Below, piece after piece: positions 1-6,496 of a DNA stretch of 10,017 bases. This DNA is from Rickettsiales bacterium (lineage in GTDB: Bacteria; Pseudomonadota; Alphaproteobacteria; Rickettsiales; UBA3002): assembly GCA_027489915.1 (NCBI GenBank), contig JAIXZB010000014.1:1-10017 (forward strand), written 5' to 3'. The notes under the pieces are model-generated. The model was not told the origin of the DNA. It did no database searches and saw nothing but the letters and a program-made list of their open reading frames with translations. Within the stretch, counting starts at the first letter, position 1. Each line of letters starts with the position of its first letter. Both the position numbers and the translations under genes were made by a program.

Positions 1-270
1 CGCGAAGGCAGGCCGCATATCGTGGATTTAATGAAAGACGGCCATATCCAGCTCGTGTTCAACACCACCGAAGGGGAAGAAGCGATGCGCGATTCCGCCT
101 CCATCCGCAAAACCGCATTATTTTCGAAAATCCCCTACTCCACCACCATCACAGGTGCATGGGCGATTGTGCAGGCGATTGATGCCTTCACCCGCGATAC
201 GCAAGGCATGGATGTCACACCACTGCAAGAGTATGTAGGCGCCGCCCGCAAAGCTGCAAAAGCGGCGTAG
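1..270 (+). CDS. carB: Carbamoyl-phosphate synthase large subunit, C-terminal end (partial)
   Basis: The 5' part lies outside the window; 89 codons remain, read in frame from base 1 to a TAG stop. They match the end of CarB, the ATP-grasp subunit that makes carbamoyl phosphate for pyrimidine and arginine synthesis. Visible landmarks of the C-terminal MGS-like allosteric domain are EGRPHIVD, then LVFNTTEG, then DSASIRKTAL and the KIPYSTTITGA stretch, which in this family help form the site for nucleotide or ornithine effectors. The GTG at 22 is an internal valine, not a start. No clear hairpin terminator follows; the stop lies only 11 bases from the end of the convergent minus-strand gene. In many alphaproteobacteria the next gene is greA, here found about 1.7 kb further on. 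Identification is firm; the catalytic parts cannot be judged. Confidence 0.95.
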   Translation, partial: REGRPHIVDLMKDGHIQLVFNTTEGEEAMRDSASIRKTALFSKIPYSTTITGAWAIVQAIDAFTRDTQGMDVTPLQEYVGAARKAAKAA

Positions 271-281
271 TTAGTATTTTG

Positions 282-971
282 CTATTTCGCTAAAGCACCT
301 GATGCCACTTCACGATTGGCCAGCACCTGCTCGGCAAAGGATTTTTTCTCGCCCCCGCGACCTGCATTCTGGCGTGCTTCAAGCGTTGCTGCTTCTTCAG
401 GGCTCACAGTTGCTGCTTTGGTGAGTACATTCTCAAGCCCTTTGGCTTTGGCGGCTTCGGCTTGGCGTGTTACCTGCACAATATCGGCCTGACGGCTTGC
501 CAGCGCATAAATCTGCGATTGCGAGCTACGCACCAAAAGCGAGCCCAATGCTGCGGGTGCGGCGGCGGCCACACCAAGCCCCAAAGTGCCTGCTGCAATC
601 GCTGGCAATGTAATGCCAAATGCAGGAGCAGCGAGCATACCAAGCGCTACTGCCGCACCGATGAATAACCCGTTCACCAATCCCTTATTCAAAAAGCTCG
701 GGGTGCTAACTGCAACGCCTGTGCTTACCTCACGCGCCATTTGCGCTTTGCCTATGAATCCACCCAGTACTGTGCCTGCAAGCCCAACAGCTGCTGCTGC
801 AACAATCGGTGCTGCCAATGTTACGCTACCCAGCGCCACCGCTGCGGTTCCTAGATAAGTAGCTAGTCCATACGCCGCACCTCCTGCCGCCAAACCAAAC
901 AGGCTGGCTGTGGTGTTAAATAGCGTGGGCTGCGCGCCCCTGAGCCGAGGTAAATCTGTGCTGGTTGCCAT
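282..971 (-). CDS. Ala/Gly-rich membrane protein of unknown function
   Basis: I do not recognise this 229-residue protein. After a short polar N-terminus (MATSTDLPRLR) come two long hydrophobic, small-residue-rich regions, about residues 22-72 and 99-148, each able to form a pair of membrane helices with GxxxG-like packing. Between them is a short polar segment around KAQMAREVSTG. The C-terminal 80 residues are soluble, charged and probably helical, ending in a SFAEQVLANREV segment. There is no obvious cleavable signal peptide. Two in-frame ATGs lie six bases apart (977 and 971). The AGGAG at 978-982 touches the first but sits six bases from the second, so 971 is preferred. It is transcribed towards carB and divergently from the pilin-like gene. 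The good ribosome site and soluble tail support a real gene; function is open. Confidence 0.75.
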   Translation of the reverse strand: MATSTDLPRLRGAQPTLFNTTASLFGLAAGGAAYGLATYLGTAAVALGSVTLAAPIVAAAAVGLAGTVLGGFIGKAQMAREVSTGVAVSTPSFLNKGLVNGLFIGAAVALGMLAAPAFGITLPAIAAGTLGLGVAAAAPAALGSLLVRSSQSQIYALASRQADIVQVTRQAEAAKAKGLENVLTKAATVSPEEAATLEARQNAGRGGEKKSFAEQVLANREVASGALAK

Positions 972-977
972 AAACAT

Positions 978-982
978 CTCCT
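978..982 (-). promoter_or_regulatory. Ribosome binding site deciding the start of the membrane protein gene
   Basis: AGGAG on the minus strand. It directly abuts the ATG at 977-975, which is too close for initiation, and is six bases from the ATG at 971-969. The start is therefore placed at 971. Confidence 0.7.
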
Positions 983-1069
983 AGTTTTATCTTCCCATAT
1001 TAGCCCAAACCCTTGTTAACCTGTGTGACGTTTTCATGAAATTGGCTTGATTCCTGCCCCCCAGTGCTG

Positions 1070-1098
1070 TTGCCTTGGTTTTTCATTTATGCGATACT
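1070..1098 (+). promoter_or_regulatory. Candidate promoter of the pilin-like gene (extended -10)
   Basis: TTGCCT at 1070-1075 and GATACT at 1093-1098 are separated by 17 bases. The -10 is preceded by TGC, giving an extended -10 of the form TGnGATACT. Transcription would begin at about 1105, the A of the ATG, and no ribosome binding site is visible before that ATG. If the promoter is real the mRNA would be leaderless or nearly so. Both hexamers match consensus at only four of six positions. Confidence 0.35.
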
Positions 1099-1120
1099 CT
1101 TTACATGAAACATGCATTTT
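1089..1120 (+). promoter_or_regulatory. Shared two-part motif, copy 1 (pilin-like gene)
   Basis: ATGCGATACT at 1089-1098 is followed after 13 bases by ATGCATTTT at 1112-1120. The same two words with a 12-base gap occur at 5150-5180, before the cysteine protease gene. The first word overlaps the candidate -10; the second lies inside codons 3-5 of the pilin-like gene. It may be a shared promoter and operator; no regulator is known. Confidence 0.4.
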
Positions 1121-1884
1121 CACTTGTTGAGCTTAGTATTGTGCTCGTAATTTTGGGCCTGCTCACGGGTGGCATTCTTGCAGGCCAAAGCCTGATTCGT
1201 GCCGCAGAAATGCGCAGCGTCACCACAGAATATCAACGATACCAGACTGCCATGAACAGTTTCCGCGATAAATATCTGGCACTCCCAGGTGATATGCCAA
1301 ATGCGACCAGATTCTGGACAGCAACGCATGGCACCCTTGCAACCTGCGTGGTAACGCCCTCCTCCACCTCTGCAACCTGCGATGGCAATGGGGATGGTAG
1401 AATTAACCAAGGAGCTTCACCTGTTGCAAATTATTACTATGAAGTTTTTGGTGCATGGAAACACCTTGCTAATGCAGGACTCATTGAAGGGTCATACACA
1501 GGCATTCAAGAATCTGCTGCTATTTTTCACTCTGTTGTTGGTAAAAATGTACCCGCCTCTAAAATCTCAAACGCTGGGTGGCTGATAAATTTCGCAGGCA
1601 CTCAAACATCTACAGCACCATGGTATGATGGCGATTATGGTAATCTGTTTTATTTCGGCGGTTCGGTTGTAAACAGCTTTCCTTATGCCCCTACACTCAA
1701 GCCCGAAGAGACGTGGAACATCGATACAAAAATCGATGATGGCAAACCTGCGTATGGCAAAGCGCGTGTGTTTACATCAGGCCTCACCCCTAACTGCACC
1801 ACCACCGATGTGAGTGCAACGGCTGAATATGCACTCACCCAAACATCCAAAACCTGCGGCATGTTAATCATGTCTGGCATCTAG
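1105..1884 (+). CDS. Type IV pilin-like / pseudopilin protein
   Basis: The product has 259 residues and a class III (prepilin) signal. A four-residue leader, MKHA, precedes FSLVELSIVLVILGLLTGG, with Phe5 as predicted mature residue +1 and Glu9 at the conserved +5 position. Cleavage and N-methylation by prepilin peptidase PilD would be expected, with an Ala rather than the usual Gly at -1. The hydrophobic helix (5-27) is followed by a soluble domain beginning with a conserved-looking SFRDKYLALPGDMPNAT stretch. Residues 93-100 (DGNGDGRI) resemble a calcium-binding loop, and NIDTKIDDGKPAYG (205-218) resembles the C-terminal calcium site of GspG-type pseudopilins. Four Cys (81, 92, 231, 251) could form disulfides. 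The ATG at 1105 is preferred over an in-frame TTG at 1075, because it leaves a normal leader. No other pilus or type II secretion gene is in the window, so its machinery must be elsewhere. Confidence 0.88.
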   Translation: MKHAFSLVELSIVLVILGLLTGGILAGQSLIRAAEMRSVTTEYQRYQTAMNSFRDKYLALPGDMPNATRFWTATHGTLATCVVTPSSTSATCDGNGDGRINQGASPVANYYYEVFGAWKHLANAGLIEGSYTGIQESAAIFHSVVGKNVPASKISNAGWLINFAGTQTSTAPWYDGDYGNLFYFGGSVVNSFPYAPTLKPEETWNIDTKIDDGKPAYGKARVFTSGLTPNCTTTDVSATAEYALTQTSKTCGMLIMSGI

Positions 1885-1968
1885 TGGCTGCTAGGCGCTT
1901 GCAGTTTGTGTGCGTGGCGGTATGGTGTCGCTTGAATAGATACACACCACACATAAGTGATTCAACCA

Positions 1969-2448
1969 ATGGATAAATACCCAATGACCGCAGGCGGGTT
2001 TGCACGCCTTGAGAAAGAACTCAAACACCTCAAATCGGTCGAGCGCCCAAGCGTGATTAAGGCGATTGCTGAAGCGCGCGCGCATGGCGATTTATCCGAA
2101 AACGCCGAATATTCTGCTGCACGTGAAAAACAAAGCTTCATTGAAGGCCGTATTTTAGAGCTGGAAGCCACCATCAGCCGCGCGGAAATTATAGATATTG
2201 CCAGCATGTCGGGCAACATCGTGAAATTCGGTGCCACGGTAACGCTGGTCGATGAAGATACGGAAGAAACCCTCACCTATCAGATTGTGGGTGATTTAGA
2301 AGCCGATATCACGCAACGTCGCATCGCCATGTCAGCCCCCATTGCGCGCGCGGTTATTGGAAAAGCCAAAGGCACCTCGGTTGAAGTCACCACGCCCAAA
2401 GGGCTTAAATTCTACGCTATCGAGGAAGTAGTGTTTGTGGGTGAATAG
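1969..2448 (+). CDS. greA: Transcription elongation factor GreA
   Basis: The 159-residue protein has the full family length. GreA binds the RNA polymerase secondary channel and stimulates transcript cleavage in backtracked complexes. Residues 1-75 are the antiparallel coiled coil. Its tip, HGDLSENAEYSAAREKQSF, carries the acidic pair Asp41 and Glu44 that supports the catalytic magnesium. Residues 80-159 form the C-terminal FKBP-like domain that binds polymerase, ending in PKGLKFYAIEEV. An in-frame GTG at 1957 exists, but the ATG at 1969 gives MDKYPMT, the usual beginning of alphaproteobacterial GreA; the ribosome site before either is poor. The gene often follows carB directly in this class, but here two accessory genes intervene. 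Confidence 0.96.
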   Translation: MDKYPMTAGGFARLEKELKHLKSVERPSVIKAIAEARAHGDLSENAEYSAAREKQSFIEGRILELEATISRAEIIDIASMSGNIVKFGATVTLVDEDTEETLTYQIVGDLEADITQRRIAMSAPIARAVIGKAKGTSVEVTTPKGLKFYAIEEVVFVGE

Positions 2449-2454
2449 CGAACC

Positions 2455-2509
2455 GTGAGTAGTGAATACCATTATGCATAGCACCACTCACCACTCGCCC
2501 ACCACTCAC
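2455..2509. repeat. Imperfect inverted and direct repeat over the ELM1-family start
   Basis: ACCACTC occurs at 2483-2489, 2490-2496 and 2501-2507. Just upstream, GTGAGTAGTGA (2455-2465) is nearly the reverse complement of 2499-2509, with two mismatches, so the RNA could fold across the translation start. The repeat encodes the His/Thr-rich beginning of the protein. It may be a small dispersed element; only this copy is in the window. Confidence 0.5.
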
Positions 2510-3439
2510 ACCATCTGGGGCCTGCTCGATGATAGGGCAGGGCATGCCAATCAAGTGCGCGGTCTTGTGGATGCGCTCGCATTACCGCAAGCATTTCATG
2601 CGCTTTCCTATAACCGATTATCGCACTTGCCCAATCTGTTGATGGGTGCAACGCTTGCCCACCTCTCCCCCACTGCACGCGCTCAGCTACGTGCACCATG
2701 GCCCGCACTGGTTATTGCCTGCGGCAGACGTACCGAACCTGTGGCGCGTTGGATAAAGGGGCAAAGCCCACACACTCGCATTGTCTATATCATGCGCCCC
2801 ACCCGCATCGATGGCTGGGATGCCGTGATTATTCCCGAGCATGACGCACCTCCCAAGCACGATACCATCCTCACCACTCACGGCCCCCTGCACCGCATCA
2901 CGCCTGCACTCATGGAATCGAGCCGTAGCGCATGGGCTGCGCAATTTGCTGCCTACCCCACCCCGCGCATTGGCGTGCTTCTCGGCGATGCGTCAGCGCA
3001 GGAAGCCTCGCACATGCTTTCGCGCGCAGCAGAGCTTGCCGGCACCACAGGCTCTCTTTTCATCAGCACCTCGCGGCGCAGTGCCAAAGGCTTGCTTACT
3101 CATCTGTTATCACACCTCACCCACCCCACTTTCATATTCGATTACCATGTCGATACTGGCGACAATCCGTATCTTGGCATTCTCGCAAGCTCAGACCGCC
3201 TCATCGTATCGGGCGATTCGCTTTCCATGTGCGTTGAAGCGGTGGCATCGGGTGCGCCCACCCATATCGCCCCCACGGCAGGTCTGCCCAAAAAACACCG
3301 CGCGCTGCACACAATGCTTATCTCCCACGGTCATGCGCTAACGCTTGGCGATGAAGGGAAAACCACCCTCCCCACCAACGATACACTCTATGCCGCCGAA
3401 GCACTCAAAGCGCGGTTTACTGAAATTACAGGCACGTAA
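2474..3439 (+). CDS. ELM1 / DUF1022-family protein
   Basis: A 321-residue protein of the family named after plant ELM1, a mitochondrial fission factor that recruits a dynamin-like protein. Bacterial members are common in alphaproteobacteria, and their biochemical role is not established. A GT-B glycosyltransferase-like fold is suspected from the C-terminal pattern. Visible landmarks are WGLLDDRAGHANQVRGL near the N-terminus, LVIACGRRTEPVARW, IVYIMRPTRIDGWDAVIIPEHD, a GVLLGD strand after about 160 residues, then ISTSRRS and GDNPYLGILASSDRLIVSGDSLSMCVEA. The start is uncertain: ATG 2474 or in-frame GTG 2462, neither with a clear ribosome site. The His/Thr-rich N-terminus is repeat-derived. It lies 25 bases after greA and may share its transcript. 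No membrane segment is evident. Confidence 0.88.
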   Translation: MHSTTHHSPTTHTIWGLLDDRAGHANQVRGLVDALALPQAFHALSYNRLSHLPNLLMGATLAHLSPTARAQLRAPWPALVIACGRRTEPVARWIKGQSPHTRIVYIMRPTRIDGWDAVIIPEHDAPPKHDTILTTHGPLHRITPALMESSRSAWAAQFAAYPTPRIGVLLGDASAQEASHMLSRAAELAGTTGSLFISTSRRSAKGLLTHLLSHLTHPTFIFDYHVDTGDNPYLGILASSDRLIVSGDSLSMCVEAVASGAPTHIAPTAGLPKKHRALHTMLISHGHALTLGDEGKTTLPTNDTLYAAEALKARFTEITGT

Positions 3440-3455
3440 GACGGCAATTCGGCTA

Positions 3456-3483
3456 TTGCATCGGCGCGTTAGCGCTCTATATT
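3456..3483 (+). promoter_or_regulatory. Candidate promoter of the peroxiredoxin gene
   Basis: TTGCAT (3456-3461) and TATATT (3478-3483) are 16 bases apart, placing the start near 3490, ahead of the AGGAG at 3502-3506. The spacer contains a small palindrome, GCGC-GTTA-GCGC (3464-3475), which could be an operator or chance. The downstream terminator supports an independent transcript. Confidence 0.45.
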
Positions 3484-3513
3484 ACGGCTGAATCAAACAT
3501 TAGGAGTAGTGAC

Positions 3514-4116
3514 ATGAGCGTTCTCGTTGGTAAAGAAGCACCGGATTTCACCGCATCGGCGGTCATGGCGGATAATTCGATTGAATCCAGTTTCAATCTC
3601 AAGAAATTCACCAAAGGCAAAATCGGTATTTTGTTTTTCTGGCCACTCGATTTCACCTTTGTCTGCCCGTCTGAAATTATTGCGTTTGATAACCGCGTGG
3701 ATGAATTCAAAAAGCGCGGTGCCGAGCTGATTGGTGTGTCGGTCGATTCACACTTCACCCACCTTGCATGGAAGCAAACGCCTGTTGAAAAAGGCGGCAT
3801 TGGCAATATCCGCTTCCCGATGGTCGCCGATCTCACCAAATCCATCGCCCGCGCGTATGATGTGCTCACCAATGATGCAATTGCTTTCCGTGGCACTTTC
3901 ATGATCGATGCCAAAGGCATCGTGCGCCACCAAGTGGTGAACGATCTACCGCTTGGCCGCAACGTCGATGAAACCTTGCGCATGATTGATGCCCTGCAAT
4001 TCCACGAAGAGCACGGCGAAGTATGCCCCGCAGGCTGGCGCAAAGGCGATAAAGGCATGAAAGCCACTGCTGACGGCGTGGCATCGTACCTCAAAGAGAA
4101 AGCATCCGCTCTCTAA
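3514..4116 (+). CDS. Typical 2-Cys peroxiredoxin (AhpC/Prx1 type)
   Basis: The 200-residue cytoplasmic enzyme reduces hydrogen peroxide, organic peroxides and peroxynitrite, and is itself usually reduced by thioredoxin or AhpF. The active site PLDFTFVCP (44-52) contains Pro44, Thr48 and peroxidatic Cys51; Arg126 in FRGTF completes the site. Resolving Cys171 lies in GEVCPAGW, so this is a typical 2-Cys enzyme that forms an intersubunit disulfide. A GGIG motif (94-97) is present, but the C-terminal YF motif linked to hyperoxidation sensitivity is absent, which suggests a robust enzyme. The ATG at 3514 has AGGAG seven bases upstream. Its own promoter and hairpin terminator indicate a separate transcript. 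The next gene is thioredoxin reductase, whose thioredoxin partner is not in the window. Confidence 0.96.
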   Translation: MSVLVGKEAPDFTASAVMADNSIESSFNLKKFTKGKIGILFFWPLDFTFVCPSEIIAFDNRVDEFKKRGAELIGVSVDSHFTHLAWKQTPVEKGGIGNIRFPMVADLTKSIARAYDVLTNDAIAFRGTFMIDAKGIVRHQVVNDLPLGRNVDETLRMIDALQFHEEHGEVCPAGWRKGDKGMKATADGVASYLKEKASAL

Positions 4117-4129
4117 TTCAACACTGCGA

Positions 4130-4151
4130 GGGCGGCGCAAGCCGCCCTTTT
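4130..4151 (+). terminator. Rho-independent terminator after the peroxiredoxin gene
   Basis: A perfect seven-pair GC stem, GGGCGGC (4130-4136) with GCCGCCC (4141-4147), closes a GCAA tetraloop (4137-4140) and is followed by TTTT (4148-4151). It ends 18 bases before the trxB start, so it likely limits read-through into trxB or divides expression between the two genes. Confidence 0.85.
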
Positions 4152-4168
4152 CACTTCATGAGTATCGT

Positions 4169-5131
4169 ATGACCGAACATCACACTCCCGTCCTTATCAT
4201 CGGCTCTGGCTCCGCTGGTTGCACTGCCGCTATTTACGCAGCGCGTGCGAATCTCAAGCCTATCATGGTGCATGGCATGCAGCCGGGTGGGCAGCTTACC
4301 ATCACCACGGAAGTAGAAAACTTCCCAGGGTTCGAGCATGCGGTGCAAGGCCCATGGCTGATGGAACAGATGGAAAAGCAAGCCGCCCATGTCGGCACGC
4401 AAAACATTCACGATACCATTATGTCGGTTGATTTATCGCAGCGCCCGTTCAAAGCTGTGGGCGATTCAGGCGATGTATATTACGGCGATACGCTCGTGAT
4501 TTGCACAGGCGCCAAAGCCCGTTGGCTGGGGCTTGAGAGCGAAACCAAATTCCAGAATTTTGGCGTTTCTGCTTGTGCGACATGTGACGGGTTTTTCTTC
4601 AAGAAAAAAGATGTGGTGGTCATTGGCGGCGGTAATAGCGCGGTGGAAGAAGCATTATACCTCTCCAAAATCTGTAACTCCGTCACCCTCATCCATAGGC
4701 GCGATACGTTACGTGCCGAAAAAATTGGGCAAGACCGCTTGTTCGCTACCGAAAATATCAAGGTAATTTGGGATAGTGCCGTTGAAGAGTTCTTAGGCAC
4801 CGACACCCCACCATCGCTCACAGGGGTGCGCCTTAAAAACCTTAAAACTGGCGCCATTTCGGAAGTAAAAGCCGACGGTGCGTTTGTGGCTATTGGCCAT
4901 GATCCCAACACATGGCTATTCAAAGACCAAGGCATCACGCTCGATGCAGAAGGCTATATCATCACCAAACCCGGCACCACCCAAACCAATATCCCGGGCG
5001 TGTTCGCCGCAGGCGACGTGCAAGATAAAATCTTCCGCCAAGCCGTCACCGCCGCAGGCACTGGCTGCATGGCCGCACTCGAGGCGCAGAAGTTTTTAGA
5101 AGCCAGCGAGGCGCACGCTCACGCGGCTTAA
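4169..5131 (+). CDS. trxB: Thioredoxin reductase (NADPH)
   Basis: The 320-residue low-molecular-weight flavoprotein uses NADPH to reduce thioredoxin, which feeds peroxiredoxins, ribonucleotide reductase and protein disulfide repair. The N-terminal FAD fold has GSGSAG (12-17). The redox centre is C136-A-T-C139 in SACATCDG. The inserted NADPH domain has GGGNSAVEEA (153-162) and HRRD (177-180), which bind the cofactor and its 2'-phosphate. FAAGDVQD (279-286) closes the FAD site. All catalytic parts are present and the length is normal. The ribosome site before ATG 4169 is weak, although AGTATCGTAT directly upstream is a near match to the reverse complement of the motif found before the two accessory genes. 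In many alphaproteobacteria trxB is followed by lysR; here a protease gene lies between. Confidence 0.96.
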   Translation: MTEHHTPVLIIGSGSAGCTAAIYAARANLKPIMVHGMQPGGQLTITTEVENFPGFEHAVQGPWLMEQMEKQAAHVGTQNIHDTIMSVDLSQRPFKAVGDSGDVYYGDTLVICTGAKARWLGLESETKFQNFGVSACATCDGFFFKKKDVVVIGGGNSAVEEALYLSKICNSVTLIHRRDTLRAEKIGQDRLFATENIKVIWDSAVEEFLGTDTPPSLTGVRLKNLKTGAISEVKADGAFVAIGHDPNTWLFKDQGITLDAEGYIITKPGTTQTNIPGVFAAGDVQDKIFRQAVTAAGTGCMAALEAQKFLEASEAHAHAA

Positions 5132-5149
5132 CATAATAGTAACATTTTC

Positions 5150-5180
5150 ATGCGATACTTATTGCTTGGAGATGCATTTT
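5150..5180 (+). promoter_or_regulatory. Shared two-part motif, copy 2 (cysteine protease gene)
   Basis: ATGCGATACT (5150-5159) includes an extended -10 of the form TGnGATACT; after 12 bases comes ATGCATTTT (5172-5180). The same pair stands before the pilin-like gene at 1089-1120. Transcription from this -10 would begin near 5166, just ahead of the ribosome site at 5168-5171. No good -35 box is visible at the usual distance, which fits an extended -10 or activator-dependent promoter. Confidence 0.4.
5168..5171 (+). promoter_or_regulatory. Ribosome binding site deciding a TTG start
   Basis: GGAG lies seven bases before TTG 5179, the best start for the protease reading frame. The ATG at 5172 touches the GGAG and opens only a four-codon frame (MHFV, stop) that overlaps the TTG, so it is probably not used. 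Confidence 0.6.
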
Positions 5181-6429
5181 GTCTAACAACCGCCGCACAA
5201 CGCCCATACCAGGGGCCAACCAGCCGATGCTTCGTGAGTTCAAGCCATCGCTGCAAGTCGCGGCTGGAGTTACCGAAGAAGAATATCCTACCCATCCCCG
5301 CGCATCGAATAATAGCATGCAACCCATTCCTGGCTATGGCAGTGGGGCTGGTGCACTTGTTACCCTCACCCCGCAATTATGGCGCACACTTACTCGCGTC
5401 AATGCGCATGTAAATCACCGTGCTACGTATGAGCTTGAACCGAAAGGCCAAGATCATGGCCGCCCTCTCTCAAGCGCAGGATGGAAGGGTGATTGTGAAG
5501 ATTTCGCTCTTGAAAAACAAAGGCAACTCATTGCTGCTGGCGTCAACCCACGCGCACTTCGTATTGCCAGTGTATCCGAAGACCCAGACAAACCGCTTTC
5601 ATCCAATCACGCTGTGCTGGTAGTGCGCACCAATCAGGGTGATTTGGTGCTCGATAACGATAAAGGCACAAGCGAAATTCGTCACTGGCAAGATACAGGC
5701 TATACGTTTCTTGGCTTACAGTCACCTCGGCAGGAATCACGCTACAACGCTGTGACAGATACCGCAGTAACACGTACTGCTGCCACTCCAGAGCGTGATA
5801 TTGCTATTCGCAGCCAACGCGTTGGTAGTGAAATACAAGAGACGGCAAATGTAGTATTGCTTACCAACCAGCCTATTCAACTAGGGGAATTTTCTTGTCA
5901 GGCACCTGCTGGCACGTTCGTCGCTACAAAATCATTTAATACTGCTGATACAGTAACAGAGGTAACCCCAGTCATTGGTCGCACCGAAAACAACGCAATC
6001 CATGCTTCTTTTACAGCTCTTACACTTACGCAAGAGGCTGCAAAAACCAATACATCCCCCACGCGCAATGCCTCACCATCTGATCGCCCGGCACCCGAAA
6101 TACACCTCACTACTGATAAGGCTCCCTCAGAACAAACACGGATTGGTCACGTAATTATAGGTGCACAAGGCCGCATGGTATCTGAGTCTGCTGGACAGAG
6201 ACAAACCTTGCTCACGGAGCTGGAAAAACATGGTCAAGCACTCAGCACATTAGGTGTGCAATGCGAGGGAGGCAATCAGCCACGTCAGCATGCAGATGGC
6301 AGCATCTCTAGTCCCGCCGCTGCCTCTTCATTAACACTATTTACCATTAAAGCTCTGGAAGAAACGCCTGTTACTTCCTCACCACCCCCCACTCCCCCTG
6401 TTGCACGGCCCGAGGGTAGAAGCCATTAA
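5179..6429 (+). CDS. Transglutaminase-like cysteine protease (BTLCP / peptidase C93 family)
   Basis: This 416-residue protein carries the bacterial transglutaminase-like cysteine proteinase domain at about residues 62-190. Landmarks are the family start TPQLWRTLTRVNAHVN, catalytic Cys106 in GDCEDFALEKQRQL, His144 in NHAVLVVRT and Asp159 in LVLDND, so the triad is intact. The best-studied relative, LapG, is periplasmic and cleaves a surface adhesin. Most members carry a signal peptide, but here the first 60 residues are polar and Pro-rich with none. Residues 195-416 form a Thr/Ser/Pro-rich tail I do not recognise, ending in a run of prolines. Translation starts at TTG 5179 with GGAG seven bases upstream. 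It lies 47 bases after trxB, between trxB and its usual lysR neighbour, and shares an upstream motif with the pilin-like gene. The domain call is firm; location and substrate are unknown. Confidence 0.88.
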   Translation: MSNNRRTTPIPGANQPMLREFKPSLQVAAGVTEEEYPTHPRASNNSMQPIPGYGSGAGALVTLTPQLWRTLTRVNAHVNHRATYELEPKGQDHGRPLSSAGWKGDCEDFALEKQRQLIAAGVNPRALRIASVSEDPDKPLSSNHAVLVVRTNQGDLVLDNDKGTSEIRHWQDTGYTFLGLQSPRQESRYNAVTDTAVTRTAATPERDIAIRSQRVGSEIQETANVVLLTNQPIQLGEFSCQAPAGTFVATKSFNTADTVTEVTPVIGRTENNAIHASFTALTLTQEAAKTNTSPTRNASPSDRPAPEIHLTTDKAPSEQTRIGHVIIGAQGRMVSESAGQRQTLLTELEKHGQALSTLGVQCEGGNQPRQHADGSISSPAAASSLTLFTIKALEETPVTSSPPPTPPVARPEGRSH

Positions 6430-6430
6430 C

Positions 6431-6447
6431 TATGCGCTCAGCGCATA
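6431..6447. promoter_or_regulatory. Perfect palindrome, candidate LysR operator
   Basis: TATGCGCT and AGCGCATA flank a single C, and contain the T-N11-A pattern (T6433, A6445) typical of LysR-family sites. Its centre is about 64 bases before the predicted transcription start of the lysR gene, the usual distance for the recognition site. It could instead be a hairpin ending the protease transcript, but no T-run follows it. Confidence 0.5.
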
Positions 6448-6467
6448 ACACCCCCCTAAATTACGCA

Positions 6468-6496
6468 GTTACAACCGCTATGAATTGCGTTATAAG
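6468..6496 (+). promoter_or_regulatory. Candidate promoter of the lysR gene
   Basis: GTTACA (6468-6473), 17 bases, then TATAAG (6491-6496). Transcription would start near 6503, inside the small palindrome CTGCATTGCAG (6502-6512), and run into the GAGG ribosome site at 6527-6530. Confidence 0.5.

Noticed and set aside
586..858. Plus-strand open frame inside the minus-strand membrane protein gene
   Set aside because: It is Ala/Pro-rich only because it is the complement of an Ala/Gly-rich gene, and the minus-strand frame has the proper ribosome site.
1885..1925. A weak CTGC/GCAG hairpin after the pilin-like gene considered as a terminator
   Set aside because: The stem has only four pairs and no T-run follows.
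1957..1968. GTG 1957 as the greA start
   Set aside because: ATG 1969 gives the normal family N-terminus MDKYPMT, and the GTG has no better ribosome site.
2483..2507. ACCACTC repeats considered as a CRISPR or tandem-repeat array
   Set aside because: Units are seven bases, only three copies exist, and there are no spacers of regular length.
3477..4094. A 205-codon open frame antisense to the peroxiredoxin gene
   Set aside because: It mirrors the codon pattern of a well-identified gene, has no recognisable domain and no ribosome binding site.
5150..5413. A frame starting at ATG 5150 with a hydrophobic MRYLLLGDAF beginning, considered as a signal peptide joined by frameshift to the protease
   Set aside because: It is in a different frame from the protease, which is intact with its own good ribosome site and TTG start. 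The ATG belongs to the shared motif.
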